Below, piece by piece: positions 33,124 to 43,100 of a stretch of DNA of 64,000 bases (its first letter is position 1; each line of letters starts with the position of its first letter). Under the pieces are notes generated by a model. It was given only the letters and a program-made list of their open reading frames with translations, searched no databases and was not told the DNA's origin. The stretch is from Pandoraea fibrosis (GTDB lineage Bacteria; Pseudomonadota; Gammaproteobacteria; Burkholderiales; Burkholderiaceae): assembly GCF_000807775.2 (NCBI RefSeq), contig NZ_CP047385.1, positions 1,612,001 to 1,676,000 of the forward strand, read 5' to 3'. The position numbers and the translations under genes are program-made.

Positions 33124-33899
33124 TAGCCAATATGCGCGGCGTAGCCCGTCTGGCCGACGGCGATATCGTCCTTGAGCGTGAGTGCAGGAATGTCGTAGGC
33201 CCCGTGGTTCTGCCGGCGATAGGGAATCGGCGCCGTGGTGGCGAGCGTGTCGAGACGTTCGCCAAGCTCGCGCTCGATCCGGGCAAAACGCTCGGCATCA
33301 ACCCGGCCGGTACGGAAGGCGACAAATGGCGGCAGCACATCGAACCCGGGATAGAACAGCATGCCGTGCTGAATCGGAAACAACACGTCGTCGATGGGCC
33401 CATTGATGCCGCGTGCGCTGTAGTGCGAGTCCCAGCCGCCGGTCGTGACAATCAACATCGCACGCTTGCCCGCCATCGATCCCTCGCCGTAGCGATCGCC
33501 CCAGTGCGTGTCCGAGTGTTCGCCCACGCCATAGGCAAAGCCGTAGGCGTACACGCGGTCGATCCATCCTTTCATGATCGCGGGCATCGAGAACCACCAC
33601 AGTGGGAATTGCAGGATGACCGTATCCGCCCAGCGCAACTTCTCCTGTTCCCGGGCGATATCGGCGCGCTGTGTCCCGCGCTCGAACGCCTGCTTCGAGT
33701 CGAGCGATGCGTGAAACGGCTCGCTCGGGTCACGCTCCGGCGCGTCGTGCTCGTCGATGGTGGTCTTCCATTGCATGGCATACAAATCGGACACCTGTAC
33801 GTGATGCCCGCCAGCTTGCAGACGTTGCACGGCAAAATCCCGGATCGCGCCGTTGAGCGATTGCGGTTGCGGGTGGGCGTAGACGATCAGCACATTCAT
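33123..33899 (-). CDS. NAD(P)H:quinone oxidoreductase, NQO1/MdaB-like flavoprotein
   Basis: 258 aa flavodoxin-like fold. Start MNVLIVYAHPQPQSLNGAI (start at 33899), FPLWWFSMPAIMKGWIDRVYAYGFAYG and LIVTTGGWDSHYS are FAD/substrate-pocket motifs of the NQO family. Reduces quinones or azo/nitro compounds by two electrons, avoiding semiquinones. A LysR gene is divergent, 104 bases away, and probably controls it. Confidence 0.9.
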   Translation of the reverse strand: MNVLIVYAHPQPQSLNGAIRDFAVQRLQAGGHHVQVSDLYAMQWKTTIDEHDAPERDPSEPFHASLDSKQAFERGTQRADIAREQEKLRWADTVILQFPLWWFSMPAIMKGWIDRVYAYGFAYGVGEHSDTHWGDRYGEGSMAGKRAMLIVTTGGWDSHYSARGINGPIDDVLFPIQHGMLFYPGFDVLPPFVAFRTGRVDAERFARIERELGERLDTLATTAPIPYRRQNHGAYDIPALTLKDDIAVGQTGYAAHIG

Positions 33900-34003
33900 T
33901 TCAAACTCCATGGCCATTCGGCACATTCGATTCAGGGAACGAGTGCAGAGTAGGCGTGCGGAAGGTATATTGGAAATGAATTCCTGATATGCCAGGTATA
34001 ACC

Positions 34004-34897
34004 ATGGTTAATTTGCGCCGTATCGATCTGAATCTGCTTGTTACGCTCGACGTTCTGTTGGCCGAGCAGAACGTCACGCGCGCCGCCGAGCGTTTGTTCA
34101 TGTCGCAGCCGGCCGTCAGCGTGCATCTGGCGAAATTGCGCGACTTGCTGGACGATCCACTGTTGCTGCCGGGGCCGCGCGGCATGCGTCCGACCGCGCG
34201 CGCCGAGGCGTTGCGCGAGCCGCTGCGCGACGCGCTCGAATCGCTTTCGCGGGCAGTGGCACCCGCAGCGCCCTTCGAGCCGGCGAACGCCGACCTGACC
34301 TGGCGCATCGCCGCGACCGACTACACCGAATCGACGATCGTCCTGCCGCTGTTGCAACGCCTGCGCTCGGAGGCGCCGAACACGCGGCTTGCCGCTTTCG
34401 ACCTGGCGCCGTCGCGGCTGACACGGCAAGCGGAGCAGGGCGTCATCGACATCGCCTTTCACACCACGGAGAACGCACCGGAAGGGCTGCGGCGTCAGGC
34501 GCTGTTCACCGAGCGTTATGTGTTGGTGGGACGCCAGGGACATCCAAAGCTCAAGCGGCGTCCGAGCGTCCGGCAGTTCTGCGAATTGGAGCACGCCATC
34601 GTTTCACAAGACGGTGGCGGCTTTCACGCGAGCACGGACGACGCACTCGCGCAGCTCGGGGTGTCGCGCCGCGTCGTGCTGTCGGTGCCGCATTTTCTAT
34701 TTCTGCGCGCCGCGCTTGCGAACACCGATCTGGTCGCCATGGCTCCCGAGCGGCTGGTGCGTGGCGATCCTGCCTTGCAAGTGATGGCCCCGCCCGTGGA
34801 CGTCGCCGGTTTCGAGATCTCGATGTACTGGCATGAGCGCGTGCATCGCGATCCGGCGCATGACTGGCTGCGGGCGTGCATCGCCAGCGTCGTGTAG
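34004..34897 (+). CDS. LysR family transcriptional regulator (divergent to NQO-type gene)
   Basis: 297 aa. HTH: NLRRIDLNLLVTLDVLLAEQNVTRAAERLFMSQPAVSVHLAKLRD, of the NodD/SyrM-like subgroup by its opening. Start at 34004 (MVNLRRIDLN) preferred to 33989 (MPGIT). The divergent spacer has the partial palindrome GGAA-ATGAA-TTCC at about 33973-33983, a possible LysR site. Confidence 0.9.
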   Translation: MVNLRRIDLNLLVTLDVLLAEQNVTRAAERLFMSQPAVSVHLAKLRDLLDDPLLLPGPRGMRPTARAEALREPLRDALESLSRAVAPAAPFEPANADLTWRIAATDYTESTIVLPLLQRLRSEAPNTRLAAFDLAPSRLTRQAEQGVIDIAFHTTENAPEGLRRQALFTERYVLVGRQGHPKLKRRPSVRQFCELEHAIVSQDGGGFHASTDDALAQLGVSRRVVLSVPHFLFLRAALANTDLVAMAPERLVRGDPALQVMAPPVDVAGFEISMYWHERVHRDPAHDWLRACIASVV

Positions 34898-34934
34898 CGG
34901 ATTCAGTCCGGGTGTCGGGGTGTCGCCGGGATCG

Positions 34935-35975
34935 TCAGCGAGGACGAATGAGCGTGCGGCGCTCGTAATCGAGCGATCCCATCTCTGCCAGACGACTGAT
35001 CGTGCGCGACAGATCGCGCCAGTCGCTCAGGGTGTCGAGCGCGGGGATGAGCGGTGCGTCCGAGGCGATCAGCAATGTACGCTGCCGGTCGTAACCGATG
35101 TCGATCAACCACAGAAATCGTTGCAACGTGTCCGGACGTTGCAAGCGCTCGACGTGCAGGTCGTCGACAATCAGCGATTGCCAGTGCTCGGCAAGCGCAA
35201 GGTAATCGAGATGCGACCGGTGGGCGACGCACAGGTCGTCGAAGCTCGTCCACAGCACATGCTTTCCTGCGCTTCGCGCGGGCAGAGGGCGGCCGGCCAA
35301 CGTGACCTCCGACGGTGCCGACGCAGGCATGCCTTCCAACTCGGTGTACCGCATTGGCAAGACGTCGCGGGCGACATCCAGCGGCGCGATCCAGCGCGGC
35401 AGTCGTGCCGCTTCGCCGCCCATGCGGTAATCCGTCGTGCCATCGAAATGAATGATCGCAAAGTGTTGCAGAATCACCGCGATGGTCGGCTCGAAGCGCT
35501 CGTGAAACTCGGGGTCGGGCAGCAACTGCTGCGGTGCATAGTTTGACGTCAGCACCAGCCGCACGCCGCGCGCCAGCGCAATGTCGAGAAAGCGCCCGAT
35601 CAGGAACGCGTCGGCAATGTCGTGAACGTGAAACTCGTCGAAGCAGAGCAATTCCACTCCTTCGAGCCAGCGATTGGCGACAGCGGCGAGCCGGTCGTCG
35701 CATGTCGGTTCCCGCACCAACTGGCGATGAACGTCACGCAGGAATTCATGGAAATGCACGCGCCGCTTTTCGCACACGGCCGCAGTGAACGCCGCGTCGA
35801 CAACGAGACTCTTGCCACGTCCGGGTAAGCCGTAGCAATACACACCGTCGAACGCGGCTCGAGGCGTGCCTGCGCCCGTGAACTGGGTCAGTGCGGCGAT
35901 AGCTTCGCGTTGTCGAAGGTCGGGGTGAAGGTGGCGCTCGGCCAGCGCTTGCGTTACGCGCGCGGCGTCGATCAT
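34935..35975 (-). CDS. zapE: Cell division protein ZapE (AFG1-like ATPase)
   Basis: 346 aa. Walker A GLPGRGKS (49-56), Walker B LLCFDEFHVHDIADA, sensor segment LVLTSNYAPQQLLPDP. ZapE is a cytoplasmic P-loop ATPase that joins the Z-ring under stress and destabilises FtsZ polymers. The usual beta-proteobacterial zapE follows lpd/odhL; here it is alone, so it may be a second copy. Convergent with the LysR gene. Confidence 0.85.
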   Translation of the reverse strand: MIDAARVTQALAERHLHPDLRQREAIAALTQFTGAGTPRAAFDGVYCYGLPGRGKSLVVDAAFTAAVCEKRRVHFHEFLRDVHRQLVREPTCDDRLAAVANRWLEGVELLCFDEFHVHDIADAFLIGRFLDIALARGVRLVLTSNYAPQQLLPDPEFHERFEPTIAVILQHFAIIHFDGTTDYRMGGEAARLPRWIAPLDVARDVLPMRYTELEGMPASAPSEVTLAGRPLPARSAGKHVLWTSFDDLCVAHRSHLDYLALAEHWQSLIVDDLHVERLQRPDTLQRFLWLIDIGYDRQRTLLIASDAPLIPALDTLSDWRDLSRTISRLAEMGSLDYERRTLIRPR

Positions 35976-36295
35976 GAAAGGGAGACTCCGGAATAGCAGG
36001 GCAGACGTAGGGTCGGCCGACGAGCGCCACTATACCGGTGCCGCGCAGTGCCGGCCAATACGGAATTCGGCACGCGGCCATCGCATTTTGGCATCGCCGG
36101 TCGGCTGTCTGGGGTACGAGAAATGCTGCTAGAATCGCCGCAAGGCCGATGTTGCCTGCCGCTCGCACCCGGTTGCCGGGCACGGTGAAAGCATCGCAGG
36201 AATCGCATGTCCGTCCCGTTCATCAGGCGACGAGCATCAGTAACGCGAGCGCTGATCGAATTCGTCGCTGCCGAACGTTATCAAGGATGGCAAAC
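35976..36295. other. Intergenic region between zapE and the glyoxalase-fold gene
   Basis: 320 bases. TGCTAGAAT at about 36126 is a possible -10 for the rightward gene. No open frame with an RBS and sensible composition; no terminator is seen. The right end carries RBS AAGGA for the next gene. Confidence 0.5.
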
Positions 36296-36829
36296 ATGCG
36301 AACCTATCTCGACGCCAAAATCATGGCCAAGTCCCTGCGCGAGCGTCTCGCCCGCGAGGGCATCGACATCTCCCACGCACAAGCGCTGGAATCCGTTGCC
36401 GCCCAGTTCGGCTTTGCGGACTGGAATGTGCTCGCCGCGAAGCTCGCGTCTGTCGAGGGCGACGGCATCGTCTTCGACACCGTAGCGCCGATCCATCGCA
36501 TCTTCGACGAAGCGAAGGCGCGCGAATTCTATGTGGACTTTCTGGGCTTCCGGCTCGATTGGGAGCATCGTTTCGCGGATGGCATGCCGCTCTACTGCCA
36601 GGTGTCCCGTGCCGGTTTGACGCTGCATTTGTCGGGCCATTTCGGCGACGCAAGTCCCGGTGCCACGACGTTCGTCTTCATGCGCGGGGTTGAGGCGTTT
36701 CAACGCGAGCTGTCCGGCAAGCGCTATCCCAATATGAATCCGGGGATCGAGTCGCTCGACTGGGGCAAGCAGATGACGGTGACCGACCCGTTCAATAATC
36801 ACATCCGCTTCTGCGAACGCGACGACTGA
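36296..36829 (+). CDS. Glyoxalase superfamily protein (BRP/VOC-like)
   Basis: 177 aa. Residues 1-55 form a helical prefix (YLDAKIMAKSLRERLAREGIDISHAQALESVAAQFGFADWNVLAAKL) found on a subgroup of glyoxalase-superfamily proteins. Then comes one VOC module (APIHRIFDEAKAREFYVDFLGFRLDWEHRF ... DPFNNHIRFCER). Such proteins bind or inactivate small molecules such as bleomycin-type antibiotics; the ligand here is unknown. RBS AAGGA with 8-base spacing supports ATG 36296. Confidence 0.82.
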   Translation: MRTYLDAKIMAKSLRERLAREGIDISHAQALESVAAQFGFADWNVLAAKLASVEGDGIVFDTVAPIHRIFDEAKAREFYVDFLGFRLDWEHRFADGMPLYCQVSRAGLTLHLSGHFGDASPGATTFVFMRGVEAFQRELSGKRYPNMNPGIESLDWGKQMTVTDPFNNHIRFCERDD

Positions 36830-36892
36830 GCGCGTCGGCGCTTGCGACCGGTCGTCGCGCCGGATGGCGATGACCGTCGTTACCTTTCGCGG

Positions 36893-37339
36893 TTATTCCC
36901 CGTAGCGCGGACCATCCCAGCCATCGAGGTATTTGGGCAGATCGTCCTGCACGTCCAGCACGCGGTGTCGATAGAACAGATGCATCGTCGGTTGCAGGCT
37001 GGCGGGCAGCGCTGCGTCGTGAGCGCGTGCGAGCAACGCGTTCGGCACGACGTACATCTCCAGACGATTGGTGCCGTGCAGCGTTTCGCCGCAGTCGGCA
37101 CAGAAGCGCCGCGTCATCTTGCGCGACGGGTGGGCAAACGTTTGGATCGTGCCCGTCATCGATATTTGCGAGGGCGCCCAGGCGGTTGCGGCCAATATCG
37201 GGCTGCCGTAGAAGTCGCGGCAGGCGTTGCAGTGGCACAAGGCGCGCGCGGCGGGCTCGCCGGTCAGCGACATCGAGACCCCGCCGCATTGGCAGGCTAC
37301 GGTGATCGTTGTGTCTGGCGGGGTTTTCGTGACTGTCAT
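36893..37339 (-). CDS. GFA family protein (glutathione-dependent formaldehyde-activating/CENP-V fold)
   Basis: 148 aa. Zinc ligands CQC (in VACQCGGV), CHCNAC and CADC match the GFA/CENP-V pattern. The founding member Gfa was proposed to aid S-hydroxymethylglutathione formation; most homologues are of unknown function. Start 37339 (MTVTKTPPDTT) fits the family better than 37381. Divergent from the NAT gene. Confidence 0.87.
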   Translation of the reverse strand: MTVTKTPPDTTITVACQCGGVSMSLTGEPAARALCHCNACRDFYGSPILAATAWAPSQISMTGTIQTFAHPSRKMTRRFCADCGETLHGTNRLEMYVVPNALLARAHDAALPASLQPTMHLFYRHRVLDVQDDLPKYLDGWDGPRYGE

Positions 37340-37447
37340 GGAAGCCTTGAATGTCCCCGCGATTACCGGGGTAGTGCGCAAGGATACGACGAATGCGCTA
37401 ACGTATGTGCTCTGCGTATGTCCGCATCCCGAACGAGGAAGTCAGGC

Positions 37448-38305
37448 ATGTCTCATCCCTTCGATCCAGAGCGCTATTTCCGGCGTATTGGCTATACCGG
37501 TCCGCGTGAAGCGACGCTCGACGTCCTGCGTGCCGTGCACTCGCTGCACCCGTTGGCGATTCCGTTCGAAAATCTCGATCCGATTCGCGGGCGGCCGGTG
37601 GCGGTCGACTTGCCGTCGATCGTCGCCAAATTGCTCGACGGTGGGCGCGGAGGCTACTGCTTCGAGCAGAACGCGTTGTTCGCCAACGCGCTGATGCATC
37701 TGGGGTTCGTCGTGACCCCGTTGATCGGACGCGTTGCCTGGGGGCGTTCGTTCGACGTGGAAGCGCCGCTCACGCATATGCTGTTGCGCGTCGATCTGGA
37801 TGGCGAGGCCTGGCTGGCTGACGTGGGCTTCGGTTCCGTCACACTCACGGCGCCGCTGCGTCTGCACTCGGCAGAACCGCAATCGACGAAGCTGGAAACG
37901 TTCCGTTTGGAAACGGTCGGCGGGGACGATGGCGCGCCGCCGGGCGAATACCGCCTGAGCGTGCGTTCGGCACAGCGATGGCTGCCTGTGTATCGCTTCA
38001 CGCCGAAGCCTGCCGAGTGGATCGATTACAAGCTGGGCAATTGGTACACGTCGAGTGCGCCGGATTCGATCTTTCTGAATCAACTCATCGTGTGCCGTGT
38101 ACTGCCTGAAGGGCGGATCGCGCTGCTCAACACAACGCTCACCGAACGTTCCGCGCAGGGCGAATTCGTGGCGGAAACCAATATCGCGTCGGGCGCACAA
38201 CTCGCACAGATACTGCGCGAGCGATTCGGTCTGTCGCTGGACGGTATCGATACCGATGCGTTGCACGACCGGGCGAGTGCGTGCGCGGCCAAGGCGGCCG
38301 GCTGA
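37448..38305 (+). CDS. nat: Arylamine N-acetyltransferase
   Basis: 285 aa, typical NAT length. Catalytic triad C71 (GGRGGYCFEQN), H110 (PLTHML) and D125 (LADVGFG). Start motif FDPERYFRRIGYTGP and FENLDPIRG are diagnostic. Transfers acetyl from acetyl-CoA to arylamines, hydrazines or related nitrogen compounds. Followed by a strong terminator. The long frame upstream to 36842 overlaps the GFA gene and was rejected. Confidence 0.93.
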   Translation: MSHPFDPERYFRRIGYTGPREATLDVLRAVHSLHPLAIPFENLDPIRGRPVAVDLPSIVAKLLDGGRGGYCFEQNALFANALMHLGFVVTPLIGRVAWGRSFDVEAPLTHMLLRVDLDGEAWLADVGFGSVTLTAPLRLHSAEPQSTKLETFRLETVGGDDGAPPGEYRLSVRSAQRWLPVYRFTPKPAEWIDYKLGNWYTSSAPDSIFLNQLIVCRVLPEGRIALLNTTLTERSAQGEFVAETNIASGAQLAQILRERFGLSLDGIDTDALHDRASACAAKAAG

Positions 38306-38335
38306 GCCACGTCGCTGGCACGTTGACGTCAAAAG

Positions 38336-38368
38336 AAAAGGCTGCCTCGCTCGGGAGGCAGCCTTTTT
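38336..38368. terminator. Rho-independent terminator, bidirectional
   Basis: Stem GGCTGCCTC / GAGGCAGCC, loop GCTCGG, flanked by AAAA and TTTTT. Serves nat (+) and possibly the convergent MFS gene (-). Confidence 0.85.
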
Positions 38369-38406
38369 CGTTTGCGTTGCCTTAACTCCGGCCGCGCATC
38401 AGGGCA

Positions 38407-39654
38407 TCAGTGTGCCGAGGTTGTGCCCGGCCACATCCGCACAGTCAGAGCGCCGAGGGCGGCCAACGTGGCGAGCGATGCCACGCCCGTCCAGCCCCAG
38501 AGTGCTAGTGCCTGCGCCCCGAGGGCGGCGCCAATCGACATGCCGATGAACACGCCCACGAACAGCACCGCGTTCAGACGGCTGCGGGCGGGGGGCTCGA
38601 TCCCGTACACGATGGTCTGATGTGAAACCAGCGCCACCTGTACTCCAAGATCGAAACCGATGGCGCCCAGACCGATCAACCACAACTGCGCATGCGCGCC
38701 GAGCAACGGGGCGAACAGCATGGCGGCGAATGACACGGCCACCAGACCGGCCCCTAGACGCGTCACGATCTGCGGTCCTTTGCGGTCGGCGATCCGACCG
38801 GCCAACGGTGCGCCCAGCGCCCCCGCAGCCCCCGCCAGACCGAAGGCGCCCGCCGCAGCGGCGCCGAGATGGAACGGGGCTTCGTGAAGCATGACCGCCA
38901 GCGTCGACCAGAATGCGCTGAAGCCGACTGACAGCAAGCCCTGCGCCACGGCGGCACGGCGCAGCGCCGGATGACGACGCCACAGGCTGGCGACTGAGCC
39001 GATCAATTGACGATAGGTCATTTGTGTCGTCGGATGGAACGACGGCAGGCTACGCCATGCCACCACGCCAAAGCCCGCCACGCTGATGGCGGCCACGACG
39101 TACATCGCGCGCCAGCCGAAATTCTGCGCGACGAAACCCGAGACAACCCGCGAGAGCAGAATGCCCAGCAACAACCCGGTCATGACCGTGCCGACCACGC
39201 GACCCCGGATCGATTCGGGCGCGATGGCAGCGGCGGCGGGCACGATGTCCTGTGCCATCGTCGCGGTCAGACCGATCGCCAGACTGGCGACGAGCAGCGT
39301 TCCGATGCCCGGTGCGAACGCGGCGAGCAACAGCGCGAGCGTCAGAATCGCACCCTTGACCAGCACGATGCGACGGCGGTCGACGATGTCGCCCAGCGGC
39401 ACCAGCAGCAAAATGCCCAGTGCATAGCCGAGCTGCGTGAGCGTGGGCACCCAGCCGACAGTCGTATTGGCCGCGTGGATGTCGTCGGTCATGATGCCGA
39501 GCATCGGTTGGGCGTAGTACAGCGAGGCGACGGTCAGGCCCGTGCCGGTGGCCAGTAGCAGGATCAACCGGGCGGACAACTCGGGCTGCGCCTTGGTGGC
39601 AGCCGGCGGGGGGCTGTTCGTGTCGGCCGCGTCGCAAGTTTGAGCGGAACGCAT
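38407..39654 (-). CDS. MFS transporter (drug-efflux-like)
   Basis: 415 aa with 12 helices. ATGTGLTVASLYYAQPMLG and PLGDIVDRRRIVL (motif A) are typical of the DHA1 (YdhP/YbcL-like) branch. Exports small molecules by proton antiport. Divergent LysR gene 97 bases away likely controls it. Confidence 0.88.
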   Translation of the reverse strand: MRSAQTCDAADTNSPPPAATKAQPELSARLILLLATGTGLTVASLYYAQPMLGIMTDDIHAANTTVGWVPTLTQLGYALGILLLVPLGDIVDRRRIVLVKGAILTLALLLAAFAPGIGTLLVASLAIGLTATMAQDIVPAAAAIAPESIRGRVVGTVMTGLLLGILLSRVVSGFVAQNFGWRAMYVVAAISVAGFGVVAWRSLPSFHPTTQMTYRQLIGSVASLWRRHPALRRAAVAQGLLSVGFSAFWSTLAVMLHEAPFHLGAAAAGAFGLAGAAGALGAPLAGRIADRKGPQIVTRLGAGLVAVSFAAMLFAPLLGAHAQLWLIGLGAIGFDLGVQVALVSHQTIVYGIEPPARSRLNAVLFVGVFIGMSIGAALGAQALALWGWTGVASLATLAALGALTVRMWPGTTSAH

Positions 39655-39751
39655 GTGAGGGACTCCAGTAGCGATGTGTGGGGCGTAGTGTCCCGCTTGG
39701 TGCGGTGCAGCGGTAGACCTATAATCCGTAGAACCTTTATACGTGTGACGT

Positions 39752-40732
39752 ATGACAGAGCCCTTTCAACCCCTGCCGCCCAGTGCCGACGCCTCCGCCA
39801 GCCGGGGCGGTGGCGCCGACCGTGTCGAACTGATGCAGACGTTTGTGCGCATTGTCGAGGCCGGGAGTCTGTCGGCCGCCGCCGCGCTGCTCGGCACCAC
39901 GCAACCGACCGTCAGCCGGCGACTGCAAATGCTTGAGCGTTCGCTGGGGCTGAGATTGCTCCAACGCTCGACACACCGCATGAAGCTCACCGAAGACGGC
40001 GAGCGTTGCTTCGCGCGGGCGAAGGAGCTCGTGACAAGTTGGGCGGCGTTCGAGGCCGATCTGCGTGGCACGGGCGAGGATCCGGAGGGCACCTTGCGCG
40101 TGCTGGTGCCGCATGCGTTCGGGCAGGAAATGATGGTCGGACCGCTGGCGGAGTTTCTTGAGCGCTATCCGGGCATGAAGGTGCAGTGGTTCTTGCAGGA
40201 CCGCGAGCCCGATTTCATCGCCGAAGGACTCGACTGCGCGATACACGTGGGCGAGCTGCGAGACCCATCGAACGTGGCGATCTCGTTGATCGATGTGCCG
40301 CGCATCGCCGTAGCGTCGCCCGAATTACTCGCAGGATATGCGCCGCCCGCGCACCCCTCGGATCTCACGACGTTGCCGTGGCTCTCGCACTCGACGTTCT
40401 ATCGCAACGACATCACGCTCACCCATGACACCACGCGGGAATCGGTCCGCATCACATTCGATCCGCGCATGAGTACCGACAATCTCTATGCATTGCGCAG
40501 TGCCGCAATGCGCGGGCTTGGGGTCTGTGTGTGCTCCGCCTGGGTGATGGCCGAGGACGTGGCGCAAGGGCGGCTGATCCAGCTCCTGCCGCAATGGCGT
40601 CCGACGCCGTTGCCGATGTACATCATCTATCCCTACGCGAAGTATTACCCGGCACGCCTGCGCCGTTTCATCGAAGCGATGCGCTGTGCCATTCCCCCCG
40701 TGATCGACGCCGAGCAGCGCAAGGTTCGCTGA
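39752..40732 (+). CDS. LysR family transcriptional regulator (divergent to MFS gene)
   Basis: 326 aa. HTH: ELMQTFVRIVEAGSLSAAAALLGTTQPTVSRRLQMLERSLGLRLLQRSTHRMKLTEDGERC, followed by a substrate-binding domain of the CrgA type. Its TGA abuts the TGA of the next gene with no base between. Control of the divergent MFS gene is inferred. Confidence 0.9.
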   Translation: MTEPFQPLPPSADASASRGGGADRVELMQTFVRIVEAGSLSAAAALLGTTQPTVSRRLQMLERSLGLRLLQRSTHRMKLTEDGERCFARAKELVTSWAAFEADLRGTGEDPEGTLRVLVPHAFGQEMMVGPLAEFLERYPGMKVQWFLQDREPDFIAEGLDCAIHVGELRDPSNVAISLIDVPRIAVASPELLAGYAPPAHPSDLTTLPWLSHSTFYRNDITLTHDTTRESVRITFDPRMSTDNLYALRSAAMRGLGVCVCSAWVMAEDVAQGRLIQLLPQWRPTPLPMYIIYPYAKYYPARLRRFIEAMRCAIPPVIDAEQRKVR

Positions 40733-41710
40733 TCAGCGCCACTGAAGTTGCCCGGCGGTGCCTTGCAACAGGGCGTCGTTGCGCTGCGCTGCGTCGCGCA
40801 GATAGTCCCATAGCACCGTAATGCGCTTGAGGGTGCGCAACTCTTCGTGGCAGTAGATCCAGAAGCTGCGCGTGACGACCACATCGTCGACCAGCAACGG
40901 CACCAGCCGAGGGTCTTGCGCCGCCATGAAGCAAGGCAGGATCGCTAACGCCTCGCCCTGCAATGCCGCCTGATATTGCGCAATGACGCTCGTGCTGCGC
41001 AGCACGACATCGCATCCGGGCACGATGTCTTCCAGATACCGCAATTCGTTACTGAAGCTGAGTTCGTCGACGTAGCTGATGAACCGACGTCCACGCAGAT
41101 CCGCGAACGTGGCGACGTTGCCGTACTGCTTGAGATAGCCGGGCGTTGCATACAGCAGCAAACGGTAGTCGCACAGCTTGCTGCACACATACGGCCCGCG
41201 TTGTGGCCGCTCGATGGTGATCGCCAGATCGGCCTCGCGCTTCGAGAGGCTCACGAAGCGCGGCACGGGCAAGACGTCGAAATCGATGGCGGGGTATTCG
41301 CGTTGGAAGCGTGAAAGCACGGGCGCGATGAAGTAGGTGCCGAACGCTTCGGTCGACCCGATGCGCACATGACCCGAGAGCGTTTGTCCCAGTCCGGCGA
41401 CTTGCTCGCAGGCCGATTGCAGCGCTGTCTCCATCTGCTCGGCGTGCACGAGAAGCTGCTGACCTTCGGGCGTGAGGGCGAAGCCCGCGTTGCGCGATTT
41501 GTCGAACAGCAGGGTGCCCAGCGACTGCTCCAGCGCGCGCACGCGCCGCGAGACGGTCGTGTGATCGACCCCCAGACGCTGCGCTGCCGCACTCACTCGC
41601 TGCGTTCGCGCGACCTCCAGAAAGTACCGGAGATCGTCCCAGTCGGGCCGCGGTTCTGCGCTCGAAGCGCCAACGATGCCCGACGGGCGTGTTGCTGCAA
41701 TGCGAGCCAT
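40733..41710 (-). CDS. LysR family regulator of the mmsA/mmsB operon
   Basis: 325 aa. HTH: DDLRYFLEVARTQRVSAAAQRLGVDHTTVSRRVRALEQSLGTLLFDKS. Start 41710 preferred (GGAG eight bases upstream) over 41731. Divergent from the binding protein-mmsA-mmsB transcript across 151 AT-rich bases; activation of that operon is the natural reading. Confidence 0.9.
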   Translation of the reverse strand: MARIAATRPSGIVGASSAEPRPDWDDLRYFLEVARTQRVSAAAQRLGVDHTTVSRRVRALEQSLGTLLFDKSRNAGFALTPEGQQLLVHAEQMETALQSACEQVAGLGQTLSGHVRIGSTEAFGTYFIAPVLSRFQREYPAIDFDVLPVPRFVSLSKREADLAITIERPQRGPYVCSKLCDYRLLLYATPGYLKQYGNVATFADLRGRRFISYVDELSFSNELRYLEDIVPGCDVVLRSTSVIAQYQAALQGEALAILPCFMAAQDPRLVPLLVDDVVVTRSFWIYCHEELRTLKRITVLWDYLRDAAQRNDALLQGTAGQLQWR

Positions 41711-41861
41711 CGCCCGGTCTCCTATGTGCATTTATGCACAAAGTAGATGCAGATTTTCGCTATGTAAAGCAAATTCGCACAAATACAATTTATGAGCGCC
41801 ACGCATAGACGATGGCGACGAAAGCATAAGAGACCTGAAAGGACCTGAAGGAGACAAAGCG

Positions 41862-43100
41862 ATGAAGATCAAGCCGTGGCTGCTCGCGCTGGGACTCGGC
41901 GCGGGCTTGGGGTTGACGTCGGTATCGGGGATGGCGGAACTGCCGAACCGTGCGGTGAAGGTGGGCGTGCTGACCGACATGTCGGGCACGTATTCCGCAA
42001 TGGGGGGCGCCGGTTCGGTCGTGGCCGCGCAGATGGCCATCGACGATTGTCTGGCGGCCGAATGCAAGGGCATGAAGATCGATCTGGTCTCGGCCGACAA
42101 TCAGAACAAGGCCGACGTCGCCGCCAACAAGGCGCGCGAATGGTTCGACCGCGACAACGTCGATGCGATTGCCGACCTGACGAATTCCGCTGCCGCACTT
42201 GCCGTCCAGAAACTGGCGATGGACAAGCAGCGTGTCGTGCTGTTCTCGGGCCCGGCGACCACACGTCTGACGAACGAAGATTGCTCCCCAACGGGCTTTC
42301 ACTGGATGTTCGACACGTATTCCCAGTCGGCGGCAACCGCACGCGCGGTGGTCGGCGATGGCGGTAAGTCGTGGTACTTCATCACCGTCGACTACGCCTT
42401 CGGACATTCGCTGGAGAAAGACGCCGCGGATATCGTGAAGACGCTCGGCGGCACGGTGGTGGGCCAGTCGCGGCACCCGCTCAACGCGTCCGACTATGCG
42501 TCGTTCCTGTTGCAGGCGCAAAGCTCGAAGGCGCAGGTCGTGGCACTGGCGAACGGCGGGCAGGATACCGTCAACGTGCTCAAGCAGGCGCGTGAATTCG
42601 GCATCGTGCAACGCGGCCAGAAGCTCGCCGCACTGCTGGTGTTCCTGTCGGACGTGCATGCGCTGGGACTGAACACGGCGCAAGGCCTGATGTTTACCGA
42701 TGGCTTCTACTGGGATTTCGACGACGCCTCGCGCGCCTGGTCGGCACGCTTTCAGAAGAAATACAAGGATCTGAAGCCGACGATGGTGCAGGCGGGCGTG
42801 TATTCGAGCGTGCTGCATTACCTGCGCGCGGTCGCTGCATCGAAGAGCGTGGATGCCAAGGTCGTCGCGCAGAAAATGCGCGAAATGCCGATTCGCGATC
42901 CGATCATGCATAACGCGTCGATTCGCCCGGACGGCCGTGTGATCCACGACATGTACCTGTTCCGCGTGAAGTCGCCCGCCGAGTCGAAAGGCCCGTGGGA
43001 TTACTACACCAAGGTCGCGACGGTGCCAGCGACGGAGGCCTTCCAACCGTTGTCGAAATCGACCTGCTCGCTCGTGAAGACGAGCACGGCAGCGAAGTGA
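41862..43100 (+). CDS. Periplasmic substrate-binding protein, branched-chain amino acid (LivJ) type
   Basis: 412 aa. Signal peptide MKIKPWLLALGLGAGLGLTSVSGMA; type I periplasmic-binding fold with VKVGVLTDMSGTYSAMGGAGSVVAAQMAI. Family members bind amino acids, amides or aromatic acids for an ABC importer. No permease or ATPase gene is present, so it is an orphan or works with a distant LivHMGF set. Same strand as mmsA (161 bases). Confidence 0.88.
   Translation: MKIKPWLLALGLGAGLGLTSVSGMAELPNRAVKVGVLTDMSGTYSAMGGAGSVVAAQMAIDDCLAAECKGMKIDLVSADNQNKADVAANKAREWFDRDNVDAIADLTNSAAALAVQKLAMDKQRVVLFSGPATTRLTNEDCSPTGFHWMFDTYSQSAATARAVVGDGGKSWYFITVDYAFGHSLEKDAADIVKTLGGTVVGQSRHPLNASDYASFLLQAQSSKAQVVALANGGQDTVNVLKQAREFGIVQRGQKLAALLVFLSDVHALGLNTAQGLMFTDGFYWDFDDASRAWSARFQKKYKDLKPTMVQAGVYSSVLHYLRAVAASKSVDAKVVAQKMREMPIRDPIMHNASIRPDGRVIHDMYLFRVKSPAESKGPWDYYTKVATVPATEAFQPLSKSTCSLVKTSTAAK

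Noticed and set aside
36842..37447. Long N-terminal extension of nat
   Set aside because: It would run antisense through the GFA gene; NAT proteins begin at the MSHPFDPERYF position.
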